Shown one piece after another: positions 9,201 to 14,731 of a DNA stretch of 14,731 bases (position 1 is the first letter of the stretch; the number at the start of each line of letters is the position of its first letter). The translations under genes and the position numbers were made by a program. Origin of the DNA: Ramicandelaber brevisporus (taxonomy: Eukaryota > Kickxellomycota > Ramicandelaberales > Ramicandelaberaceae); NCBI GenBank assembly GCA_025201865.1, contig MU603086.1, positions 6,845 to 21,575 on the forward strand, given 5' to 3'. Below the pieces are notes generated by a model, which saw only the letters and a list, made by a program, of their open reading frames with translations, was not told where the DNA came from and did no database searches.

Positions 9201-11989
9201 CAGCAACTCCAGATGGTGTAAGCTCAGACCCCGACAATGCTGTGCCTGAATTGATGGTGTTTGCGCGCCGAGGCCTGCGCGTTTTGGCCAGCTTGTCATC
9301 TCATTCGCGTGTACAGCTTGCCGATGATGATGAGCGTGCTGAATACTCCACTATCTGTCGATCCGTTTCCTCGTTCACCACCAGCAACACCTCAGCTACA
9401 GCCATCGATTTCTACTCACAGCTGGAAGCACCATACAGCACTCGACTTCCGTTCCAGCATCTATTGACGCAACCATGGGATGTTCTTAAGGCAGAATTGG
9501 ATGAATCGACCGTGGCTCGCGTATTGGCTATTGCTCAAACTCTTGACATCTCTTCCGATGATGTGTATTGCGAGCTTGCCTACTCGATGGTTGCCAAGTT
9601 GAATGCCGACCGTGAACGCCAACTTGCACTGCAGCAATCCGGTTCAACAGCTCTGCCTCAGCTTCTCACCACCTCCAACAGCAGCACAACCGGCTCTTCA
9701 TCGGCATGGAATGGAACGCGTGTGGACACATTCAAGACGATTCTCCAGAATGTGCGTAACCCGCAGGTTGTCATTTCCCTCGCCGATGCCATTGCCAACG
9801 CTCTCATTGATCCAGATGAGCATATTGAGATGCTGCGATATGCAGCCACTCGTGCCGAGAAGCTGTCTCGCCGTGCTGCTCGCTATGTAGCATCAAACTC
9901 GAATGGCAATGCAGATGCAGAAGCTGATGTCCAGCGCTTACAAGTGGCAGCTGGCAAATTGCGTCGCAAATGTGCATATACCGAGACAGTGGTGCAATTA
10001 GAGCGCCATGGATTGAGCCAGCTTACTGAACTTGTGCCAGCGCCATCTTTGGACGAGGAAATGACCAACGATGCCGAAGAAACTGCCGAGAAGGCTACAT
10101 TGCTACTCAATGAGATTTACGAAGCTGTGTCGGCCGATGTGATCATGACTTCCTCGTCTGGATCGAGCTCTTCGACATCCTCTGGTGGTTTAGACTACCA
10201 CACACTGGCCAACACCATCGCAGCTCGCTTTGGCGTTAATGTGATGGATGTCCGCTCCAAGTTGCTCGATGCCTGGCTAGTTAAGCCAATGCCAACACTC
10301 TGGGTCACTGATAATGAACGACTGCCGTCATCATTCATTGTGCTGCCATCATTCTCATCAGCCAGTAGTTCGATCAGCTCTCCAACTCAGCAACACCAGC
10401 AACACCAGCAGCAACACCAGCAGTCAAGCACTCGCGCACAGTATACCGATGAGCTCTACGACGAGCCGTCGCTTCAGCGCAAGCTTGTGTATCTCTTGCA
10501 GGCGTTCCAGTCTGCCGATGGCTCCTCTTCCAGCGGAGATGTCGACCTCACGCTGCTTCAGCTTGCATACAAGCAAAGTCGCCGTATGAAGGCATTGCCT
10601 CGGCTTCGCGCACTGTGCATCTTGTTCCAAATGTACAGCACTGAACGCATCAACCGTCGCCAGAATGTCAACAGTATCCGTGAATACATGAAGCTACTCT
10701 TATTCCATCTGGACATGGAGCGACTCGGAGTTCGACAAACAATGGACGAGTTTAGAGCATGCGACAAGGCTGCTTTTGTGCGGTCATTGTGGATGGATCT
10801 TCGTCAGCATCAGCAATCAGCTTCAGTCTCGGTAGGTGCCTCGTCTGTACTTCTGTCTGGTGCTGTGAATGGCCCGCTGATTGCCCAACTCATTGTGAAC
10901 CTGTGCATTGACTACGGTATTGTTGATGGGCAGCTTATCGAACGCGCACTTCGCCTCATCATCTCATCTGGCACATGCTGTGACTATGTGCAACAAACCC
11001 TCGTACATCTGGATTCGATTCAACAGCTGTGCCACATTGCATCCAATCTGACAATTTGGCGCGAGTTACTCATCCAGAAGACAACTTCGTTTGCAACCAA
11101 GTCTGTAGCTGCGAGCAATGATGACGAAAGGGATCATGTGTTTGATCAAGTGCTTGATTTGTGGCGTCGCGCACCATGCGGCGTGGTTGTACACCAGGAA
11201 TTGGCGTGCTTGCTACTTGAGCAATTCAAGAAGACACAGCGATTGGACTGGCTGTTGGAAGCATACGATGCACTTGTTCGCATAATCAATGAGACGCCAG
11301 CAGAGCAACATCAGACACAGCACCAGTTGCTAACCGAGATGGACCGCATTGTTCAACGCTTCATTAGCGGTCTCGATGCTCACTCCATCCTCACAGTGCT
11401 GGACAGCCTTCGCAGCATTCAGCATATCTCACCCAACTCATTCGGTACAATGTCTGCTGGCAACAGCACCACTCGTCGTCGCCCACAGTTTGCGCCACAG
11501 AGTACGTTGCCATCTCTCACTCTGCTTTTCGATCGTGTTGATGATATTGGTGCATCTGCCTATGCTGCTCTGGCATCCTCGCCCAAGCTCGTCTTCTCCA
11601 TGCTGTTTATTGAGAATCGAATTCAGACTGGTGCCATCAACTATTCTGTGCAAGCAGCATTTGAGTCTCTGGGTGTCAAGGTGGCCGCTGTGATGGTGCG
11701 TGCGTATTCAGCGTATGATCCGGAAATGTCCAGCATCCAGGTCAATGGTAGTGGTGTCGATGGTGATGATGATAAGGAAGAAGAATTGAATGCAGATCGA
11801 GCCATTGTTACCAAGTTTATGAAGCATCGAGGTTTGTCTATTCCATCGCCATTACGGAAGCGTCAGCGCGAACAAGCAGTGTCGAGCTTAAATGAAGATC
11901 AAGCTTCAATTGTCCATGAAGGCAGGGAAGACGACATTGAGAGCATTGATGGTGAGCCACTTAACAAGATGATGCGCACAGATGAATAA
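3257..11989 (+). CDS. ROD/KNTC1-like kinetochore protein (RZZ complex subunit)
   Basis: A 2910-residue homologue of Rough Deal/KNTC1, the scaffold of the Rod-Zwilch-ZW10 complex. In animals RZZ builds the outer kinetochore corona and recruits Spindly-dynein and Mad1-Mad2 for the spindle checkpoint. Residues about 150-540 look like a beta-propeller (for example FLALGDSEGFVHIFHV near 200). The rest is an alpha-solenoid with blocks I match from memory to human KNTC1: LRTL..ES..RLQYLLSQHRYNEA near 540, IPWSNGVESLI around W1076, YGIRGFN from Y1116, SPYDYE at 1963-1968 and TRLPF at 2062-2066. Block order is preserved. Human KNTC1 is about 2200 residues; the excess here is mostly low-complexity insertion: Gln7-16, Ser1274-1284, a duplicated 44-residue segment (1474-1561), a KGKGKGK patch near 1670 and a Gln/His run near 2385. 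KRRRSR (603-608) and RKRQR (2867-2871) resemble nuclear signals. NBAS/Sec39 relatives are less likely given the specific blocks. No intron is seen. Confidence 0.93.
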   Translation: MNNDEEQQQQQQQQQQLRRVWELSLVSNDDTVQLDLRLDAELAAASALQDQRDLAQPLSQHDTPLNESQDDTYTDNNTCDSLTSVGSNSVASVAGRRAVQQPSGGSGRGDVYKVSTLAAIAPIVDEDDPHTTTNFDSTTTTTTTTSGMPSVYRAVSSHNGLALQFDDQLHLLDMSCSSVTATLALDFVPDAVAYSSDAHFLALGDSEGFVHIFHVSTHRIVFSHAVTSTSDIAVFPVLQFTHNDTEGCDDLVVIAHNLTMLVVSGLQLGRLHTAIIEQDLATAQEIKMNVATEVISLAKDADSGEALYSAVNCATLARTPSNSFRFGTHETMIYVGGTSAGGDGALITCWKLSIEDGLQLHDVVYRVFEQSIHAESNEQSATAQTIKSLHITSTGRHLLALDNAGSLQMFDIALGVPILIRVLSLSDIVDFTALTTSNKHDSAVALIAALVRGSDSHGTPQSIQIIELPSGATRYSLGTSDVCHLVRLPSASSALSAHSTLNGESSSSTAVDGSVVFIEGRRQQTEDGSTECVMYLRTLGRIESNMRLQYLLSQHRYNEALELVKHQDGLNASDVYKEKLSALLNAAAHLPSTSSTSSTVQSKRRRSRLSTGGNVNAADSSSNALITAAIEALQDVDGLISDLRHVPDIDFAVRFCLDAPVQSFDAAYRLLDYAASIVQSIRLSRPANSDSATAAASVPTSHALRIHRFKQLLQTYRILVSNPSDGSLAYGSAFSSREWHRFRSASLLAEVQRLSASGRFDMAVEVWRRHADIDASLANGLIDFLTELPPPPSVPSSGGGVDSIQLVSWLRDEVLPRVENADTYTDLSIWAHDRAIMIAKCERRPHGALRLAELLIGNTSDSGNDNASSNTSQNKLAIGSGPITPGAAVRRIEYIAATASHGHSRRNPADSPLWQLHAQLSDLVYLWDKHGLQMQLDDYLSPSPIISINAMTDADSSTQSELDDKYDEANVGPRKAAFALLNSVPLTASSASLLSDAITAHFMPYVTRNSLSPDVLLSDYCQDLFAFASSSAAGGLLDSFASAVEARVLTIAQRISDLDTRLDVTIELAQRASIPWSNGVESLIDTCLATMATRRRIDELREHRRLMLLRRTAQRYGIRGFNVANTAQAKAAVYTIASTISPVGDNQQTLTTKTRTEIVMKDALQLVAAYNTLSAVTPYIVRFKALSDAGSFTNLDVNVDVDANIDIDAEIRSLIALAKNEECSEAIMERCRAWIDEALRISTATLTSDLSSGGQDEARHVSLLRAAVALNAPSSSSSSSSSSSPGYLQHRTFSALLALAQEFKLYLSPEHMCSESDKQSALRQVISRAMSSGSIKTPMQTIALARRLADVLGLDMLEIQVALAEAAARNAKNSSSAAAASSLTSTLVSSSSSLKAHSSASNPSIRIGDALSAVARAHLDAISEQVKTAGNGNDRNDITARLDHVGDLLSKAMVACKGESIGDLLDSALAVDQLRSIHGQTASGDYLSSIDDFDDIDHGFADGTSSQHITSTSTSTHLRSIHGQTASGDYLSSIDDFDDIDHGFADGTSSQHITSTSTSTTTTTTSNSSAFMFGGMATTSSSTSVASAQAVPTKSTPAARMEIPFGSELLDGSMSSVERALVMPTQPALRAAMDYVISSLDSIEAVRHGGKPKVHRAAQTAVQVAKKKFNGKGKGKGKAPATADAADLWSILSGNVAKQQQTSVPGSSEIVPFGTAANQLCEFLGRYYAFRTAVSVHQALFAQLARTTSSPTELLEELQPSRALVYFESGARHALDRTQHVDVQLALAYLIRLPPNAAGQIIQDGLRAADQSNALMAAGSSSSSSAARAVRCALTGAAYAQLRHQSSMLSSNRAKLRTARWSAQLALLDSHIQPPRETSSMNDAISSITRLLGLTALDLETAIEYAADAGLDAEVALRCYIHLVLISPTVLDYIPRVTGILEDIADKVKLVTVLRDDVVSLVSPYDYERLQYVFTLIQQLASATPDGVSSDPDNAVPELMVFARRGLRVLASLSSHSRVQLADDDERAEYSTICRSVSSFTTSNTSATAIDFYSQLEAPYSTRLPFQHLLTQPWDVLKAELDESTVARVLAIAQTLDISSDDVYCELAYSMVAKLNADRERQLALQQSGSTALPQLLTTSNSSTTGSSSAWNGTRVDTFKTILQNVRNPQVVISLADAIANALIDPDEHIEMLRYAATRAEKLSRRAARYVASNSNGNADAEADVQRLQVAAGKLRRKCAYTETVVQLERHGLSQLTELVPAPSLDEEMTNDAEETAEKATLLLNEIYEAVSADVIMTSSSGSSSSTSSGGLDYHTLANTIAARFGVNVMDVRSKLLDAWLVKPMPTLWVTDNERLPSSFIVLPSFSSASSSISSPTQQHQQHQQQHQQSSTRAQYTDELYDEPSLQRKLVYLLQAFQSADGSSSSGDVDLTLLQLAYKQSRRMKALPRLRALCILFQMYSTERINRRQNVNSIREYMKLLLFHLDMERLGVRQTMDEFRACDKAAFVRSLWMDLRQHQQSASVSVGASSVLLSGAVNGPLIAQLIVNLCIDYGIVDGQLIERALRLIISSGTCCDYVQQTLVHLDSIQQLCHIASNLTIWRELLIQKTTSFATKSVAASNDDERDHVFDQVLDLWRRAPCGVVVHQELACLLLEQFKKTQRLDWLLEAYDALVRIINETPAEQHQTQHQLLTEMDRIVQRFISGLDAHSILTVLDSLRSIQHISPNSFGTMSAGNSTTRRRPQFAPQSTLPSLTLLFDRVDDIGASAYAALASSPKLVFSMLFIENRIQTGAINYSVQAAFESLGVKVAAVMVRAYSAYDPEMSSIQVNGSGVDGDDDKEEELNADRAIVTKFMKHRGLSIPSPLRKRQREQAVSSLNEDQASIVHEGREDDIESIDGEPLNKMMRTDE
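3275..3304 (+). repeat. Coding CAA/CAG tract (Gln10)
   Basis: Ten glutamine codons of mixed CAA and CAG encode residues 7-16, just inside the N-terminus of the ROD-like protein and ahead of the predicted propeller. Confidence 0.9.
7076..7108 (+). repeat. Coding TCN tract (Ser11)
   Basis: Eleven serine codons, mainly tca and tcc in a repeating tcatcctca pattern, encode Ser 1274-1284 of the ROD-like protein. This is probably a disordered loop between solenoid helices. Confidence 0.9.
7676..7935 (+). repeat. In-frame tandem duplication inside the ROD-like gene (128-bp copies, 132-bp period)
   Basis: Bases 7676-7803 and 7808-7935 are identical over 128 bp, separated by a 4-nt filler, acat. The period of 132 bp keeps the frame, and the unit begins exactly on a codon, so the protein carries two copies of a 44-residue segment starting at L1474 and L1518. 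Each copy holds an acidic motif, SIDDFDDIDHGF, followed by a Ser/Thr-rich tail. It sits in a likely disordered insertion just before a conserved KNTC1 helix block near 1600. No substitution separates the copies even at third codon positions, so the event is very recent or the copies are kept identical. Confidence 0.97.
10388..10425 (+). repeat. Coding CAG/CAC tract (Gln/His-rich)
   Basis: Repeats of caacaccag-type units encode a Gln-His-Gln-Gln run around residues 2378-2390 of the ROD-like protein, within a Ser/Gln-rich insertion that is probably unstructured. Confidence 0.85.
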
Positions 11990-12244
11990 TATATTTTTTT
12001 TTACTATTTTAACTTTTTGTGTATTGAAACGGTTGGCTAACTCACTAACGATGATAAAGTAGATATCTTTTAAGTACCTCATTTATTCCAACTCGATCTC
12101 AATCCCACACCACGCATGCCAGGTGAGCGTAACAAAGCTTAACCATGTTGCAATTAAAGTCGATGTCTTTCAAAACGCTGTTTAAGTCTCAATAATGGCA
12201 GTGGTGTGGTAAACAGTTGGTCGTCTTCTATTAAGTGTTTAATG

Positions 12245-12282
12245 CCCCCCCCATTCTATTCTATTCTATTCTATTCTATTCT
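12245..12282. repeat. C8 tract followed by (ATTCT)6 microsatellite
   Basis: Eight C residues at 12245-12252 are followed directly by six exact ATTCT units at 12253-12282, then an imperfect continuation. Together they make a strand-asymmetric pyrimidine-rich tract. Confidence 0.95.
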
Positions 12283-12423
12283 AATAGTATTAAGAATATA
12301 GCGTGGTGTCCGTGGAATGTTACGTGTTCCTGGCATCCATGGCACATGAGAAAGGACACAAGCACAGCTCGGCAGAGGTGGCGCCACTCACCGCTGCCTT
12401 GCTGCACATCAATGACAATCCAC

Positions 12424-12446
12424 AGCAAGCAAGCAAGCAAGCAAGC
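12424..12446. repeat. (AGCA)5 microsatellite
   Basis: Five AGCA units plus a partial sixth, in intergenic DNA. No function is evident. Confidence 0.95.
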
Positions 12447-12589
12447 GGCGGGCAGACTGTGTCCACTCCAGCCGCGAAATTCCACGCGTCATACGTGTTG
12501 CGTCGTGTACCGTGTATGCTGTGCTGTGCTGTGTTTCGACTCTCTGCATCAACAACACTACTCAGTATTACTCAGCACACTCACTTGTT

Positions 12590-12891
12590 ATGACGCCGGC
12601 TATCCCCACAACCACGCTCTCCAGCGGCACTGTGTTGTCGTTGGTCGGCTTCGGCACCTACCAGACCGAGCCCAGTGCCATCAAGTCAATTCTTAATGCT
12701 GAGTTGGTTTTGATGTTGATGTTGGCCCGGGACATCAATAATCGCGTCACCAATTCTTACTTGTTCACACTCGGCCAAGTGTGAGGCGCTGCCTATTTTG
12801 GAAAGTCGGTACTATTCATTCATTCATACACGCCTACTCTTCAGCCTCACTTGGAACCACCGCCTTCGTCGTGTGCTCGTATCCGCCTGAT
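12590..12891 (+). pseudogene. Decayed N-terminal fragment of an aldo-keto reductase
   Basis: From an ATG at 12590 the first 32 or so codons read like an intact aldo-keto reductase N-terminus, including LSSGTVLSLVGFGTYQTEP followed by SAIKS. The family's next block (A-L-D-x-G-Y-R-H-I-D) is only faintly visible as ARDIN. An in-frame TGA lies at 12782-12784. Beyond it, in the same frame, GAAYFGKSVLFIHS (12785-12826) matches the family's A-x-x-x-F-x-x-G-K-V-x-R-x-x-L-F-I-T-S region with small deletions. In another frame, WNHRLRRVLV (12853-12882) resembles the K-L-W-N-x-x-H-R-P-x-x-V block. Spacing of the three blocks fits the family within about 20 nt. A full enzyme has about 300 residues; nothing after this point is recognisable, so the gene is truncated, frameshifted and dead. 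Family matches are from memory. An exon of a live spliced gene is unlikely, since the P450 starts 170 bp later. Confidence 0.62.
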
Positions 12892-12932
12892 ATCAACATT
12901 ACGTAGCACGAAAAAAGCTACTCTCTACCAGC

Positions 12933-13058
12933 CATCTTCTCTGTACTCTTTCACTCCCTCCTCCACCACTCCTCACTTTTTCGCTTCCAAAACACAACTT
13001 TCTTCACTTTTTTCTTTGTTTTCTTTATTTCTCTCTTTCTCTCCTTTCCTCTCTCTAC
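12933..13058 (+). promoter_or_regulatory. Pyrimidine-rich promoter/leader of the P450 gene
   Basis: This stretch is strongly C/T-rich on the coding strand, densest at about 12998-13057, and ends three bases before the ATG at 13062. CT-rich tracts just upstream of the start are common in fungal promoters and mark transcription start regions. I see no TATA box. The start context is cggtATGG, with a purine at -3 and G at +4. Confidence 0.55.
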
Positions 13059-13061
13059 GGT

Positions 13062-14612
13062 ATGGGAGCGTTGACCGACACACTGCTTGGCTCTGTCCTC
13101 GCTACTCTTTCTGCGGTAGGTGGCATTCCTGGTGCCATCGTTTTGGCAGCTGTTGGCTACACCCTCTACGTTGCCATTTATAACCGATACTTCCACCCAC
13201 TGCGTCACATTCCCGGCCCGCTCTACAGCACCATGTTTCAGGGAATGGCCACATGGGATTCGGCCAAAATGCGTTCACCACTACATTTGCTCGAGCTGCA
13301 TGAACAGTACGGCCCGATTGTTCGTTATGAGCCGCAGCGTCTATCATATGCCGACCACAATGCACTCCGAACCATCTATTCCACCCACTCGTTCCCGAAG
13401 GCATCCCTGTACACATCATTCGACATTGGCAAGATGCATCAAATTTTCTCAACCGTCGACGTTGATACTTCCAAGAAACGCAAGCGCATGCTGGGACCAA
13501 GCTTCGGCGCAGCCAATATCAGTCAGCTTGAAGAATTGATTCATCAAGTTGGCCCACAGATGACAGTGGATCGTCTCAATCTTCAGTACAGAAGACAGAG
13601 TGGCGATTTCATGACGGTGGATTTGTACAACATCTTCTTTGAAATGACATTTGGCGTTATTGGCAGATTGGCATTTGGCAAGCAGATGATATCGGTCGAT
13701 GACGATCTGTTCAGCCTGCGCATTGTTCAGCTCATCAAGGCAATGGATAAAGGCATGCTTTCGCAGTTTTGTCTTCCGCGCTGGTCGTGGGACATTGCTC
13801 GCGATATGTTTGGCATGAAGCCGTTGGTTGACTTCAAGGAGCTCGTCGTCTATGCATCGGAAAGCATCCTCGAGCGCCGCAAACTGATTGAAAGCGGCGA
13901 GAAAGTGCCATCAGATCTGCTGCAGATGCTGATGGATGCCGTTGATCCGGAAACTGGAGATGTGTTGACGCATTCCGAAACTGCCGCCGAGCTTATCATC
14001 CTGTGCTTCGCAGGCGTGGATACCTCGTCAAATACACTGACGTGGACACTGGATCAATTGTTCCAGCACCCAGGTGCCATGGCGCGGCTTGAGGCCGAAG
14101 TCTTGGAAGCATTTCCAGATAAATCCGAGCGAATCACGTACAAGGTTGCAAAGGACAGCCTGCCGTTTATGGACGCCGTGTTGCTGGAGGCTATGCGCAT
14201 GCGCACTGTCGGCGGTGAGATCCTCTCGCGTGTTGTTCCAGAAGGCGGTCGTGAAGTTGGTGGCATCTTTGTTCCTGGTGGCTATGAAGTTGGCATTTCG
14301 TCTCATGTTATGCACAACTACAGCGAATTCTGGGACGATCCGGAGCAGTTCAGGCCAGAGCGCTACCTTGAAGGCACACCTGATGAGATTGCTGCGAACC
14401 GCCAGAAGGTCATTCCATTCTCGGTTGGTGTCCGCTCGTGCATTGGCCGTCAGCTTGCCCTGGTTGAATTGGTGGTGGGACTGGCAACGCTCATTCAACA
14501 GTTTGAAATCAAGCCAGCTGAGCAACCGTATGTTCCACTAGAAATGCAGTCAGCGTTTGTGATGAGTCCAACATCCAAGTCACTAATGGCCAAGATTCGC
14601 CCTCGTAAGTAA
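13062..14612 (+). CDS. Cytochrome P450 monooxygenase, membrane-anchored, fungal type
   Basis: A 516-residue haem-thiolate monooxygenase of normal length for a microsomal P450; it would oxidise an unknown lipophilic substrate using electrons from a P450 reductase. Residues about 12-39 form the N-terminal membrane anchor, followed by YNRYFHPLRHIPGP (40-53), the hinge typical of fungal P450s. The I-helix has AGVDTSS with the oxygen-activation motif at 317-321. The K-helix ExxR is E376-A-M-R379, and FRPERY begins at F430. The haem-binding loop is F453-S-V-G-V-R-S-C460-I-G462, with C460 as the axial ligand. All catalytic motifs are intact, so the enzyme should be active. The family number cannot be assigned by eye. 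No intron interrupts the frame, but the final codons overlap a GTAAGT splice donor, so the true C-terminus may differ by a residue or so. It lies just downstream of the aldo-keto reductase relic, on the same strand. Confidence 0.96.
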   Translation: MGALTDTLLGSVLATLSAVGGIPGAIVLAAVGYTLYVAIYNRYFHPLRHIPGPLYSTMFQGMATWDSAKMRSPLHLLELHEQYGPIVRYEPQRLSYADHNALRTIYSTHSFPKASLYTSFDIGKMHQIFSTVDVDTSKKRKRMLGPSFGAANISQLEELIHQVGPQMTVDRLNLQYRRQSGDFMTVDLYNIFFEMTFGVIGRLAFGKQMISVDDDLFSLRIVQLIKAMDKGMLSQFCLPRWSWDIARDMFGMKPLVDFKELVVYASESILERRKLIESGEKVPSDLLQMLMDAVDPETGDVLTHSETAAELIILCFAGVDTSSNTLTWTLDQLFQHPGAMARLEAEVLEAFPDKSERITYKVAKDSLPFMDAVLLEAMRMRTVGGEILSRVVPEGGREVGGIFVPGGYEVGISSHVMHNYSEFWDDPEQFRPERYLEGTPDEIAANRQKVIPFSVGVRSCIGRQLALVELVVGLATLIQQFEIKPAEQPYVPLEMQSAFVMSPTSKSLMAKIRPRK

Positions 14613-14657
14613 AATTTGTATTTTGAAACAAAAAAGTGACTCCTCTTCTCTAATTAG
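14605..14657 (+). other. Possible short intron across the P450 stop codon
   Basis: A consensus donor GTAAGT (14605-14610) overlaps the last codons and stop of the P450. A pyrimidine-rich stretch, a ctaat branch-like motif and an acceptor attag ending at 14657 follow, giving a 53-nt intron of typical fungal size. Removing it would join the frame to a new stop after three codons, so the tail changes from Arg-Lys to Arg-Ile-Arg. A second acceptor ending at 14664 would add His-Lys-His-His instead. No transcript evidence is available. Confidence 0.35.
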
Positions 14658-14731
14658 GTATTAGATAAGCACCACTGAGATGTGTGGCCACGGTGAAGAT
14701 GCCTTCCCAGTGAGCTCGGTGTGTGAATGCG
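14613..14731. other. 3' flank of the P450 gene
   Basis: 119 bp containing the rest of the possible terminal intron and otherwise nothing I can recognise. There is no AATAAA signal. Confidence 0.5.

Larger units (their letters stand above)
11990..12589. other. Gene-free intergenic DNA after the ROD-like gene
   Basis: These 600 bp begin with a T-rich 3' flank; the stop codon sits in aataatata, which could double as a poly(A) signal variant. Two microsatellites follow (12253-12282 and 12424-12446), and a short run of tgctg pentamers lies near 12516-12534. Open frames on both strands are short, biased by the simple repeats, and show no recognisable protein similarity. I see no tRNA-like cloverleaf. 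The last part may be the old promoter of the aldo-keto reductase relic that follows. Confidence 0.6.

Noticed and set aside
3257-11989. NBAS/Sec39-type tethering factor as an alternative identity
   Set aside because: These share the propeller-solenoid layout, but the specific blocks (IPWS..VE, YGIR.FN, SPYDYE, TRLPF) match KNTC1 in order as I recall that protein.
12303-12593. 96-residue plus-strand frame in the intergenic region
   Set aside because: It runs through the AGCA microsatellite and has no domain-like pattern; it is probably chance or old promoter DNA.

Overview
The window looks like nuclear DNA of an intron-poor fungus. Three long forward-strand reading frames run without interruption (2.6, 8.7 and 1.55 kb). 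A cytochrome P450 has a fungal-type N-terminus, and starts are preceded by A-rich, CT-rich or Kozak-like leaders with no bacterial ribosome binding sites. A full-length ROD/KNTC1 homologue, which model yeasts lack, points to an early-diverging lineage such as Kickxellomycotina/Zoopagomycota-like fungi. That placement is inference, not something the sequence proves.

Layout. 1-160: two perfect tandem copies of an 80-bp unit. 161-477: probable promoter with an inverted CCAAT pair. 478-3063: a secreted, cysteine-free, Ser/Thr/Pro/Ala/Gly-rich protein of unknown function. 3064-3256: a short intergenic gap with a (GTTT)5 tract. 3257-11989: a 2910-residue ROD/KNTC1-like kinetochore protein, which carries a perfect in-frame 132-bp-period tandem duplication and several homopolymeric insertions. 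11990-12589: gene-free DNA with pentanucleotide and tetranucleotide microsatellites. 12590-12891: a decayed N-terminal fragment of an aldo-keto reductase. 12933-13058: a pyrimidine-rich promoter/leader. 13062-14612: a membrane-anchored cytochrome P450, with a consensus splice donor overlapping its stop codon. 14613-14731: flank with no gene seen.

The genes do not form an obvious functional cluster: a cell-surface/secreted protein, a mitotic checkpoint protein and an oxidoreductase. The aldo-keto reductase relic next to the P450 could be the remains of a former oxidoreductase pair, but this is speculative. The points most worth a second look are the ROD homologue itself, the two exact tandem duplications, the aldo-keto reductase relic, the possible terminal intron of the P450, and the unrecognised secreted protein.
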